Position numbers and translations under genes: made by a program
Assembly (NCBI GenBank): GCA_025057015.1
Contig: JANWYG010000003.1
Coordinates: 1-64,000, forward strand
DNA: 64,000 bases
Source: Blastocatellia bacterium
GTDB taxonomy: Bacteria; Acidobacteriota; Blastocatellia; Chloracidobacteriales; JADJPF01
Reading direction: 5' to 3'
The notes under the pieces: generated by a model
Told to the model about the DNA's origin: nothing
Database searches by the model: none
The model's input: the letters and a program-made list of their open reading frames with translations, nothing else
In this document: positions 52,723 through 60,120 of the stretch, piece after piece
How the letters are laid out: the number at the start of each line of letters is the position of its first letter
How positions within the stretch are numbered: position 1 is the stretch's first letter

Positions 52723-53130
52723 TCATCGGTTCAGCTGTTGTTGCTCAAGTGCAGCTTGCTTCTTTTTATAATCAGCTATAGCTGACTTAATAGCATCCTC
52801 GGCAAGAACAGAGCAGTGGATCTTGATAGGAGGTAAGTTCAATTCTTTGACTATATCAATATTCTTGATAGCAAGAGCTTCTTCTAGGGTTTTGCCTTTG
52901 ACCCACTCAGTAGCTAGTGAGGAACTGGCTATAGCAGATCCACAGCCGAAGGTTTTGAACTTAGCATCTTCAATGATGCCTTGCTTGTTGACTTTTATCT
53001 GTAGTTTCATCACGTCGCCGCATTCAGGAGCACCGACGAGGCCAGTTCCTACGTCTGGTGAGTTTTTGTCAAGCGAACCTACGTTCCTAGGGTTGTTATA
53101 GTGATCTATGACCTTTTCTGAGTAAGCCAT
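52723..53130 (-). CDS. iscU: Fe-S scaffold protein IscU
   Basis: 135 residues. Starts AYSEKVIDHYNNPRNVGSLDKN; the three cluster-ligand Cys are in GAPECGDVMKLQI (about C37), TFGCGSAIASSS (about C63) and IHCSVLAEDAI (about C106). The LPPIKIHC segment is the variant of the LPPVK motif recognised by HscA. It assembles new [2Fe-2S] and [4Fe-4S] clusters with sulfur from IscS. It follows iscS by 17 nt. Confidence 0.97.
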   Translation of the reverse strand: MAYSEKVIDHYNNPRNVGSLDKNSPDVGTGLVGAPECGDVMKLQIKVNKQGIIEDAKFKTFGCGSAIASSSLATEWVKGKTLEEALAIKNIDIVKELNLPPIKIHCSVLAEDAIKSAIADYKKKQAALEQQQLNR

Positions 53131-53147
53131 CTTTATCCTCCGTTAAT

Positions 53148-54365
53148 TCAGTGGTGTGTTTGCCACTGGACTTTCTTTAAGTCAATTCCCTCTTGCACCA
53201 TTTCCCAGAGAGGGGATAGTTCACGTAACTTGGTTACGGCACTGACTACTTGATCAATGGTGAAATCGATCTCTTCTTCTGTGTTGAAGCGTCCTATTCC
53301 GAAGCGTATTGAGCTATGGGCTAAGTCTTCGCCTAGACCTAGTGCTTTAAGCACGTAGGAAGGTTCAAGGCTGGCTGAGGTACAAGCCGAGCCGGAAGAT
53401 ACGGCTACGTCTTTTATTCCCATCAAAAGGGATTCGCCTTCGACATAGGCAAAGCTCATGTTCAAATTACCTGGAAGCCGTTTTGTAGGATGGCCGTTGA
53501 CATAGACTTCGGGGATCGCTTCGAGTATGCCATCGCGTAGCCGGTCACGCAAGCGTCTTAGCCGTTCAGCTTCTTGGGGCATTTCAGCCATAGCTATTTC
53601 TGCAGCTTTGCCGAAACCGACTATTGCGGGAACATTCAGCGTTCCGGATCTCATGCCGCGCTCGTGGCCGCCGCCGTCTATGAGCGGTACTAGTTGCACG
53701 CGCGGGTTCTTGCGGCGCACGTAGAGGGCGCCTATACCTTTTGGACCGTAAATCTTGTGGGCTGTGAGAGATACAAGATCTACGTTCATAGAGTTCACGT
53801 TAAAGGGTATCTTTCCTATTGCTTGCACTGCGTCGGTGTGCATTAGTACAGAGTGCTCGCGGGCAATACGACCGATTTCTTCTATAGGCTGAATGACTCC
53901 GATCTCGTTGTTTGCTGTCATTATGCTGATTAGGATAGTCTTATCAGTGATAGCTCGCTTCACATCATCTGGATCTATGAGGCCATATTTGTCTACAGGG
54001 AGATACGTTACGCGGTAGCCATATTTTTCGAGTCGTTTGCAAGAATCCAACACAGCCTTATGTTCAGTCACGGCGGTGATAATGTGGTTACCGCGCTCTT
54101 TATACATCTCTGCTACGCCTTTGATAGCTAGGTTGTTAGATTCAGTAGCTCCGCTTGTAAAAATGATTTCCTTTGCCGTAGCTCCTATCAGCTGTGCTAT
54201 CTGTTGTCTTGCAAGTTCCACAGCTTCTTCGGCCTGCCATCCGAAGACGTGATTGCGGCTAGCTGCGTTGCCGAAGTGCTCTAGAAAATATGGCTTCATT
54301 GCTTCAAACACGCGAGGATCGACTGGCGTAGTAGCGTGGTTGTCCATGTATATTGGGAGTTTCAT
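53148..54365 (-). CDS. iscS: Cysteine desulfurase IscS
   Basis: 405 residues, full length. PLP lysine at about K204 in [12 protein letters not shown], substrate-loop Cys about C329 in SGSACTSAS, and N-terminal [13 protein letters not shown]. It removes sulfur from cysteine and delivers persulfide to IscU and tRNA-thiolation enzymes. First gene of the operon. No iscR precedes it, so regulation by that repressor is not encoded here. Its promoter lies at 54465-54493. Confidence 0.97.
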   Translation of the reverse strand: MKLPIYMDNHATTPVDPRVFEAMKPYFLEHFGNAASRNHVFGWQAEEAVELARQQIAQLIGATAKEIIFTSGATESNNLAIKGVAEMYKERGNHIITAVTEHKAVLDSCKRLEKYGYRVTYLPVDKYGLIDPDDVKRAITDKTILISIMTANNEIGVIQPIEEIGRIAREHSVLMHTDAVQAIGKIPFNVNSMNVDLVSLTAHKIYGPKGIGALYVRRKNPRVQLVPLIDGGGHERGMRSGTLNVPAIVGFGKAAEIAMAEMPQEAERLRRLRDRLRDGILEAIPEVYVNGHPTKRLPGNLNMSFAYVEGESLLMGIKDVAVSSGSACTSASLEPSYVLKALGLGEDLAHSSIRFGIGRFNTEEEIDFTIDQVVSAVTKLRELSPLWEMVQEGIDLKKVQWQTHH

Positions 54366-54464
54366 GCTTGCCTGCCCCTCTCTTGCTGGCGCTTAGTATG
54401 GCTGCTTGCAGGAAGTGGTTGAGACTGTAGCATAGACGACCCTCTTGCAAACAACCCAGCTAAT

Positions 54465-54493
54465 AAGATACTGGTTAGACACGATTTTGTCAA
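54465..54493 (-). promoter_or_regulatory. isc operon promoter
   Basis: On minus, a perfect TTGACA (54493-54488) is followed after 17 nt by TATCTT (54470-54465). The predicted start near 54458 leaves a leader of about 90 nt before the iscS ATG. The remaining space to the mrp promoter is A/T-rich, with no gene seen in 54366-54706. Confidence 0.65.
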
Positions 54494-54632
54494 GCAAGTT
54501 ATTACTAAAATAAATTGTAGGATGTAGCAATATAAGATTTGTGAACTAAAGAAATTATTATGCATCAATAAGTTACAGCTATATAGGAAATTACATGTGG
54601 TAGCATCTCATTTAGATTAAACTAATTTGATA

Positions 54633-54662
54633 TTGACAAAATGGGGCTAGGCCTAATATTAT
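54633..54662 (+). promoter_or_regulatory. mrp promoter
   Basis: TTGACA (54633-54638), 18 nt, TATTAT (54657-54662), close to the sigma70 consensus. The mrp ATG is 45 nt downstream with a GGAAGATAA purine-rich site. Confidence 0.6.
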
Positions 54663-54706
54663 GAGGTTAAGTTTTTTGCTGGCTAGCGGCAGAAAAAGGA
54701 AGATAA

Positions 54707-55786
54707 ATGGATAAACAGGCTATATTAGAAGCATTAAGGGAAGTGAAATATCCGCAGTTAACTGGCAAGAAAAACATAGTCGAGGCCAAGTTAGTGCGCG
54801 AAGTAAAGGTTTGTGGAGGGATAGTCGCTGTGGAGATAGTGCTTCCTGCGCCAGCTGATGAAGGTAGGAAAAGACTGCAGGAAGCCGTCCAGGAGGCTGT
54901 GGCAAAGCTACCTGGAGTAGAGCAAGTCGAGGTGAAGATAGACTTGGAGGTTGTCCGAGGGCGTCCAGGAAGTGAGGCTGGGCTACTTGCTGAGGTCAAG
55001 AATATCATTGCTGTGAGTTCTGGCAAGGGTGGAGTAGGCAAATCCACAGTAGCCGTAAACATTGCTGTAGCACTTGCTGAAATGGGAGCTAGTGTTGGCT
55101 TGCTTGACACTGACATATACGGGCCCAACGTTCCGATAATGCTCGGACAGATAGAAGAACCTAGGATAAGGGGTAACAAGATAGCACCTAGAGAGGCCTA
55201 TAGGGTCAAGTTTATGTCTGTAGGGTTGCTCAACAGAGGTGACCAGGCTGTTGTTTGGCGTGGACCTATGCTACATAGGCTGATAGAGCAATTCCTAAGG
55301 GACGTAGATTGGGGCAAACTAGACTATCTCATAGTGGATATGCCGCCAGGTACAGGGGATGTGCAGCTAAGTTTGGCGCAACTTGTACCTGTTACTGCGG
55401 CTATACTTGTGACTACTCCCCAAGAAGTAGCCCTGGCGGACGTTCGTAAAGCCTACAACATGTTCCAGCAAGTTGGTATTCCTGTAATAGGAATAGTAGA
55501 AAACATGAGCTATTTTGTGTGTTCAAACTGTTCAGAGAGGCATGAGATATTCGGTGCTGGGGGCGGAGCCGATCTCGCGCAGCGCTACTCGATAGCCTTG
55601 CTTGCTAAAATCCCGCTTAGCGTCAGTATACGGGAAGGAGGGGATCTAGGTGTGCCAGTCGTTTCGGCAGCGCCTGATAGTCCCCAAGCTGCAGCTTTTA
55701 GGCAAGCGGCTGAGGTGCTGGCGGCAAAGTTAAGCGAGCAGGCTTTGAGGGCGGCTAGGTTGCCTATCCTAAACTTTGGAGGATGA
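54707..55786 (+). CDS. mrp: Mrp/ApbC/NBP35-type Fe-S carrier ATPase
   Basis: 359 residues. N-terminal FeS_assembly (MIP18-like) domain at about 1-88, then a P-loop ATPase with deviant Walker A SSGKGGVGKSTVAVNIA and DTDIYGPNVPIMLG, then DYLIVDMPPGTGDVQLS. The C-terminal Cys pair is in VCSNCSERHEIFG. It carries Fe-S clusters to apo-proteins. Opposite strand to the isc operon and separated from it by 341 bp; each has its own promoter. The 75-residue gene follows immediately. Confidence 0.95.
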   Translation: MDKQAILEALREVKYPQLTGKKNIVEAKLVREVKVCGGIVAVEIVLPAPADEGRKRLQEAVQEAVAKLPGVEQVEVKIDLEVVRGRPGSEAGLLAEVKNIIAVSSGKGGVGKSTVAVNIAVALAEMGASVGLLDTDIYGPNVPIMLGQIEEPRIRGNKIAPREAYRVKFMSVGLLNRGDQAVVWRGPMLHRLIEQFLRDVDWGKLDYLIVDMPPGTGDVQLSLAQLVPVTAAILVTTPQEVALADVRKAYNMFQQVGIPVIGIVENMSYFVCSNCSERHEIFGAGGGADLAQRYSIALLAKIPLSVSIREGGDLGVPVVSAAPDSPQAAAFRQAAEVLAAKLSEQALRAARLPILNFGG

Positions 55787-55787
55787 A

Positions 55788-56015
55788 ATGCACAGGATAA
55801 AAGTTACGGAAGCAAATCGTTTCTCAACTTTCGTCAAGAGCAAGAAATCGGAAGCTTACAAGGATTTGGAAGCTTGGCAGAAGTGGTTTACGAAACGCGG
55901 TATCCCGGCCGTGATAGCTTCAACGTCGAGTGGTTATGCCCTTTATAGAGAGGGGTTAATCGAAGTGGACATACACGATGATAGCTCCAGCGACGATAAA
56001 TCCAAGGCTGCGTAG
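55788..56015 (+). CDS. Unrecognised 75-residue protein following mrp
   Basis: No family recognised. ATG at 55788 with GGAGG 5 nt upstream, 1 nt after the mrp stop; a TTG at 55776 would overlap mrp. The N-terminal part is basic and helical (FSTFVKSKKSEAYKDLEAW); the C-terminus is a Ser/Asp-rich tail. It has no Cys. Probably co-translated with mrp and linked to the Fe-S cluster genes on either side. Confidence 0.7.
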   Translation: MHRIKVTEANRFSTFVKSKKSEAYKDLEAWQKWFTKRGIPAVIASTSSGYALYREGLIEVDIHDDSSSDDKSKAA

Positions 56016-56022
56016 TGTAGCC

Positions 56023-56049
56023 TTGACAGTGTCAAAAACCGGTTATAGT
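56023..56049 (+). promoter_or_regulatory. Promoter with a TTGACA-G-TGTCAA palindrome before the second A-type carrier
   Basis: TTGACA (56023-56028) sits inside the perfect palindrome TTGACAGTGTCAA (56023-56035), and TATAGT (56044-56049) follows after 15 nt, a short spacing. The palindrome overlapping the -35 looks like an operator. The next ATG is at 56084 with an AAGGAG site. Confidence 0.5.
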
Positions 56050-56083
56050 CTAGAAAAAAACTTTCTTTTAAGGAGTTGTAAAT

Positions 56084-56413
56084 ATGCTGACAGTAACCCC
56101 AACTGCTGTCGCCGAAGTTAAAAAATTCTTAGAATCTGAAGGCATAACTGATGAGCGTGCCGGTTTGCGAGTGCGGGTTCTTCCTGGCGGTTGTTCGGGT
56201 TATCAATATTCCCTAGATGTGGAAGAAGAGCCTGCGCAGAATGACAGAATCATAGAAACAAATGGCCTCAGGGTTTTTATAGATCCCTTTAGTCAACAAT
56301 TCCTCGAAGGCGTTGAGATAGACTACGTCAATACTACAATGGGTTCAGGGTTTACTTTTAAGAATCCAAATGCCACTGGCAGCTGTGGGTGTGGCAGTTC
56401 GTTCACTGTTTAG
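56084..56413 (+). CDS. Second A-type Fe-S carrier (HesB/ErpA-like)
   Basis: 109 residues. Cluster-binding Cys in LPGGCSGYQYSL and the C-terminal GSCGCGSSFTV match the HesB/IscA/ErpA family. It differs from the operon-encoded IscA across most of the protein, so it is not a recent duplicate. It probably delivers [4Fe-4S] clusters to specific targets such as IspH, as ErpA does in E. coli. It has its own promoter with a palindromic element, and comes after mrp and the small gene. Confidence 0.93.
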   Translation: MLTVTPTAVAEVKKFLESEGITDERAGLRVRVLPGGCSGYQYSLDVEEEPAQNDRIIETNGLRVFIDPFSQQFLEGVEIDYVNTTMGSGFTFKNPNATGSCGCGSSFTV

Positions 56414-56849
56414 TATCTAAAAAGCCCACATGTCGGCAGGCATTGCTGGCGTAGGGGTGTAGCTACGCGGAAAACCGCTGTAACGGAGCTAGTAGCAAGG
56501 CAAAGATTTAAGTAGGTTTTTAGGATAGGCGGAGGGAAACCTACGAGCTAGCTTCTTGCTGCTAGCTCCTTCTCATTAAGTTGCCTTGCTGGTTATCAGT
56601 GTTGAGCAAGAAGCGAGTTTCGCTCGGTTGTTAGGCTATGAGTAGTACAGGTACCGGCATGAAGTTGTGGCAGGTGCTGCCCAGACTTTCCTTAGCAGTT
56701 TAAGTTCCCTGTAGTTATTAATACAGGTGTATGCTGCAAGTCTAGTTCTCTTTTGCTATTGAACTGATTCTTTAAGCTTGGAGAGGCTGAAGAAACCGTT
56801 TTGGGCTCGAGAGGGGCGTTGATTTACTTTGTTGAAGCGTGAGGAAGAT
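56414..56849 (+). other. 436-bp hairpin-rich non-coding region (candidate structured RNA)
   Basis: No credible gene on either strand. Many perfect stems: GCGG-AAAA-CCGC (56467-56478); GTAGGTTT/AAACCTAC (56512-56519 with 56537-56544); GAGCTAGC/GCTAGCTC (56545-56552 with 56561-56568); GGCAG/CTGCC (56669-56681); CCTGTA/TACAGG (56708-56713 with 56722-56727). A long-range pair GGAGCTAGTAGCAAG (56485-56499) with CTTGCTGCTAGCTCC (56555-56569) has one T-G wobble, which suits RNA from the plus strand. GCAAGGCAA (56495-56503) can alternatively pair with TTGCCTTGC (56581-56589), so competing folds are possible. Not matched to RNase P, tmRNA or SRP RNA by eye. Confidence 0.45.
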
Positions 56850-58016
56850 ATGTCTTTTCGTTCTCTAGGCTTTGAGCAAATAGCTGTTACTATAGTGGAT
56901 GAGATAGCTAATCTGCTGGTTGGACCAGCGGAAAGCTTGGAGCGAGCTTGTCCAGAAAGAGGAATCGTTCTTCCTCGAGACACTTATGCTCATGAGAACG
57001 TGCAGACAGAATGGTGGTACTACAGTGGGCATCTATTTGCAGAAGATCGGCCTTTTGGCTTTGAATTAGTCTTTTTCAAACGACGTACTGACCAGGATCG
57101 TTTTGGGCGTATACTTCCTATGCGGTTACTGGGTCAAGTCAACTATTATGCCCATTTTGCAGTTACAGACGTAGCTGATGGCAAGTTTCGTTACTCACAT
57201 CGACGTTCGATAGGTGCTCATAACGCTGGGGCTTCAGTAGATAGGCACAAGGTATGGTTAGGGGACTGGTCCGCTCGCGAGCTGCATTCGCAGCATCTAC
57301 TTTTTGCTAAAATGAACAGTACTAGCATCAATCTAGCTCTTCGTCCGGTAAAGCCTTTGGTGTTGCAAGGAGCAGGTGGCATAAGTTACAAGGATGAAGG
57401 AGAGGCATCTTACTACTTGTCGTATAGTCGTATGCTTGCTGAAGGTGAGTTGACTGTAGCTGGCAACAGGTATGATGTGACGGGTTTGGGATGGATGGAC
57501 CATGAATTTGGCTCGTGGACTATGAGAGCCAAGATACAGGGGTGGGATTGGTTTGCCATACAGCTCGACGATGGGCAAGAAATAATGGCCTTTCATATAC
57601 GAGACAGCTCAGGCCAACCGACGCGTTTCTCTGCAGCTGCTCTTATAGATTCACAGGGGCAGATCAGGCAGTTTGGGCATGATGCTTTTAGAATTAGCAT
57701 TCTGGGTAGGTGGAAGAGCCCACAAACAGGCACTATCTATCCAAGTGGATGGAGTCTCTCTATACCTGCAGTTGGTGCTGAGCTTGAGATTATTCCGCTG
57801 CTGAGATGCCAAGAGCTTGATACGAGAGGCTCTACTATGATCATCTACTGGGAGGGTGCGTGTAGTGTTCGGGGTAAGCTAGCGACGGGAAGCGTGCGTG
57901 GTAGGAGCTATGTCGAACTGGTGGGCTATGATCGTTCGCACGAAGCACTCACGATCTTTGATTATTTGCTAGGAGAAATTCGTTTCCGTTCACTGGGTTT
58001 ACACCTTATGGGGTAA
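56850..58016 (+). CDS. AttH/CrtC-like lipocalin-fold protein
   Basis: 388 residues from the ATG at 56850 (GAGG 6 nt upstream; a TTG at 56829 would add seven codons). QTEWWYYSGHLFAEDRPFGFELVFF at the N-terminus and GLGWMDHEFG in the middle are signatures of the AttH/CrtC family (two lipocalin-like domains; includes carotenoid 1,2-hydratase and other lipid-modifying enzymes). No carotenoid genes are nearby, so the substrate is uncertain; a lipid or isoprenoid is likely. No obvious signal peptide, although related proteins are periplasmic. Confidence 0.87.
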   Translation: MSFRSLGFEQIAVTIVDEIANLLVGPAESLERACPERGIVLPRDTYAHENVQTEWWYYSGHLFAEDRPFGFELVFFKRRTDQDRFGRILPMRLLGQVNYYAHFAVTDVADGKFRYSHRRSIGAHNAGASVDRHKVWLGDWSARELHSQHLLFAKMNSTSINLALRPVKPLVLQGAGGISYKDEGEASYYLSYSRMLAEGELTVAGNRYDVTGLGWMDHEFGSWTMRAKIQGWDWFAIQLDDGQEIMAFHIRDSSGQPTRFSAAALIDSQGQIRQFGHDAFRISILGRWKSPQTGTIYPSGWSLSIPAVGAELEIIPLLRCQELDTRGSTMIIYWEGACSVRGKLATGSVRGRSYVELVGYDRSHEALTIFDYLLGEIRFRSLGLHLMG

Positions 58017-58135
58017 GGGTAGACTATTTGAGATAGAAAGTCTTCTGGGTGCCGCAAAGTTGAGGCGTTATCTGCTTTGAGGTAGCGGTATAGTAGTTGC
58101 TAACAAATTGGGTAAAAGACCAGGTGTTTGAGTTT

Positions 58136-58342
58136 ATGAGACTGTTAATATTGGCTACTTGCCTAGTTTTACAAGTAGGCTCGATTTGTATAGCGCAAAA
58201 AAATGAGCGAGCTTCTCCTTCTCGAGAAGAGAAACAAAAACCTAAAGAGGATATGCGGCCGCAGGAGGATGTGCGGCAGCGCGAAGAAAAAAAACCTTCT
58301 GTGATAATCAAAAAGGAGAAGGACAAACAACGACCTGACTAG
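58136..58342 (+). CDS. Small exported charged protein
   Basis: 68 residues from the ATG at 58136, which starts a signal peptide (RLLILATCLVLQVGSICIAQ). The rest is Lys/Glu/Arg-rich and probably disordered, with the repeated pattern KEDMRPQEDVRQREEKK. A longer frame opening at 58097 adds 13 residues without a better ribosome site. It ends 5 nt before the NHL gene, suggesting co-expression. No family recognised. It could be an exported anionic/cationic linker or a small secreted factor. Confidence 0.6.
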   Translation: MRLLILATCLVLQVGSICIAQKNERASPSREEKQKPKEDMRPQEDVRQREEKKPSVIIKKEKDKQRPD

Positions 58343-58347
58343 AGGTT

Positions 58348-59289
58348 ATGTATAAGATAGTCTTGATGGCTGGCGGGAGGGAAGGTTTTGTAGATGGGCT
58401 TGGTGACAAGGCTAGGTTTAGTAGGCCTAACGGGCTTGCTTTGAGCAAACAGGGGGTGCTTTTCGTAACAGATCTTGGCAATAATGCCGTACGCAGAGTA
58501 ACTCCTATAGGTGAAGTAAGTACTGTTGCTGGTGGCTCTAAGGGTGGCTCAACAGACGGGCCTGCAGCTGTCGCCGGTTTTATGTCGCCGCGGGACGTCG
58601 CTTTTGATGCCGAAGGTAATCTTTACGTAGCTGACTTTGGTAGTAACAAATTGCGCCGACTGTCGCTTGATCTGAAGGTCAGTACGCTAGCTGGCTCTGG
58701 AACTAAAGGTGCTAAGGATGGCCATGGTAGAGACGCTAGCTTTAGTGAGCTTCGTTCCATCACTTATTATGCTGGTTACATATATGCTGCTGATCGCTAT
58801 AGCGTACGCAGAATAAGTCTTTTTGGCCAAGTATCTACCTGGGCGGGAAGTACTGAATCTGGGCTGTTGGATGGCTTTGCGGCGCAGGCGCGTTTTGGTA
58901 CGCTAAGTGCCATAAGAGCTGATGTGCACGGAAACCTGTTTTTGATAGACGTAGACAATGTAGCTGTTAGATACATCACTCAATTACAGAAGGTTGGAAC
59001 GCTTGCAGGTGCAGATGTCTTGCCAGCTGATGGGAGTAATTCGATCTTGCAACAGCCAATAGGAATAGCTTTAGATGATCAAAATAACTGTTGGGTGACG
59101 GATGTAGGCGACAGAGCAATCAAGAAAATTTCTCCCCAGGGTGTTATTACCGAAATATATGGTTCTAAGACTAATCAAGACATTAGCTTAGAACATCCGG
59201 TGGGTATAGCCGTTGGAAAAGATGGGCGGGTCTATATAAGTGATATTGCGCATCATGCTATCTACTGCTTAATTCCTTCCTCTTGTTGA
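58348..59289 (+). CDS. NHL-repeat protein (six-bladed propeller)
   Basis: 313 residues. Five or six NHL blades are visible: LSKQGVLFVTDLGNNAVRRV, FDAEGNLYVADFGSNKLRRL, ITYYAGYIYAADRYSVRRI, ADVHGNLFLIDVDNVAVRYI, LDDQNNCWVTDVGDRAIKKI and VGKDGRVYISDIAHHAIYCL. No signal peptide, unlike the larger NHL protein at 45831-49211. Probably a protein- or ligand-binding propeller. AGAGG lies just before the ATG, and the small exported protein lies immediately upstream. A strong stem-loop follows its stop. Confidence 0.9.
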   Translation: MYKIVLMAGGREGFVDGLGDKARFSRPNGLALSKQGVLFVTDLGNNAVRRVTPIGEVSTVAGGSKGGSTDGPAAVAGFMSPRDVAFDAEGNLYVADFGSNKLRRLSLDLKVSTLAGSGTKGAKDGHGRDASFSELRSITYYAGYIYAADRYSVRRISLFGQVSTWAGSTESGLLDGFAAQARFGTLSAIRADVHGNLFLIDVDNVAVRYITQLQKVGTLAGADVLPADGSNSILQQPIGIALDDQNNCWVTDVGDRAIKKISPQGVITEIYGSKTNQDISLEHPVGIAVGKDGRVYISDIAHHAIYCLIPSSC

Positions 59290-59363
59290 GAAAGAGTTCA
59301 ATGGTTACTAGCCTAGTTGGGTGCCATACTCGGCAGTATCTTCGTATAGGCAAGAACTCTTTC
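59290..59363 (+). other. Long stem-loop directly after the NHL gene
   Basis: GAAAGAGTTC (59290-59299) pairs perfectly with GAACTCTTTC (59354-59363). Inside, TGCCATAC (59322-59329) pairs with GTAT-A-GGCA just before the 3' arm. It begins immediately after the stop codon. No T-run follows, so it would be a 3'-stabilising or factor-dependent end structure. Confidence 0.55.
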
Positions 59364-59666
59364 AGGACGGAGCCTTTCTCTGAAGAGTGCACTTAAGACA
59401 GGTTATGAAGCGATGTGTTTCCTGGACCGTTTTGGTAGCTGTGGAGTTAGGTTTTGCAAATGCTGCTTATATGACGAGTTCGTACTAGCTGATTACGGAC
59501 GACTGTTGCTTTGTTTTGCAAGCGATAGGTTTGGCAGGTGACGGTTGAGGTTAGATTATACCTAAATTTGAAACGCTGCTTTGGCGACGATATTGCTGAT
59601 CTGCTTACTGGCGGAGAAAGCATGGCACAACCTCGTTCTACAGTTTACTTCTGAAGTTGTAGCTAT
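59364..59666 (+). other. Gene-free stretch; right end resembles the NHL gene 3' end
   Basis: No convincing gene. Around 59661-59706 the plus strand resembles the last codons of the NHL gene plus its flank (59256-59301): both read AIYCLIP in frame and share GCTAT-TACTGC-TAAT and CCTCTTG, with mostly C/T changes. This may be the remnant of a duplicated copy; the minus-strand 142-residue gene reads through part of it. The remainder (59364-59640) shows nothing I recognise. Confidence 0.35.
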
Positions 59667-60095
59667 TTACTGCCTAATCCCTCTCCTCTTGCTTAGGAAG
59701 AATTCGACCACGCGGTTAGTGGAGTCTAGTGTAGCACGTGCCATACCGGGTAGCTTGTCTTTTTCGTGGCATACACAACAACCTGTAAGTGAGAGCTTCT
59801 TGTGCTCGACGTGTAGTTCTACTATAGCTACGAGCAGTAAGTCATCCAAAAACTCAGGCCTCAGCTTCAGTACCTTTTTGACCTGCGTGTTTATAGCTAC
59901 CGGTAGTGCTTTCTTCACTGCTTCGAGGGTTGCTCCAGAGATAGCCTCAAGCTCGGGCTCCTCGCCGTTGAGTGGAACACTTGCTGTACCGAGATAGACT
60001 CTCTGTTCGAGCTCTAGCTGTACGCTCGCAATTCGGTTACCAGCAGCAGAGGTTTCTAGGTTGGCAGATGTAAGCTTTAGCCTGGTACGGGTCAT
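59667..60095 (-). CDS. Unrecognised 142-residue protein
   Basis: No family recognised. The sequence looks like a conserved beta/alpha domain: RLKLTSANLETSAAGNRIASVQLELEQRVYLGTA, then EAISGATLEAVKKALP, and a second beta region VAIVELHVEHKKLSLTGCCVCHE with a C-C-x-C cluster. The C-terminal residues (VVEFFLSKRRGIRQ) lie over the possible NHL remnant. No signal peptide. It follows the FHA-protease gene by 25 nt on the same strand, so co-transcription is likely. Confidence 0.65.
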   Translation of the reverse strand: MTRTRLKLTSANLETSAAGNRIASVQLELEQRVYLGTASVPLNGEEPELEAISGATLEAVKKALPVAINTQVKKVLKLRPEFLDDLLLVAIVELHVEHKKLSLTGCCVCHEKDKLPGMARATLDSTNRVVEFFLSKRRGIRQ

Positions 60096-60120
60096 TTCTT
60101 AATCTCACCTTAACAGAAAA

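Noticed and set aside
56640-56700. Minus-strand sequence similar to the RNase P RNA P4 region (GGAAAGTCTGGGC)
   Set aside because: The matching 3' strand (about ACAGAA-CCCAG-CTT) is not present downstream on minus, and the distal conserved regions are missing.
56414-56849. tmRNA or SRP RNA
   Set aside because: No tRNA-like ends, no plausible tag reading frame ending in the usual L-A-A, and no SRP Alu or GGAA-tetraloop signature recognised.
59581-59997. Plus-strand frame of 138 residues
   Set aside because: Mostly antisense to the better-looking 59667-60095 gene; only its first part resembles the NHL gene end and is noted as a possible relic.
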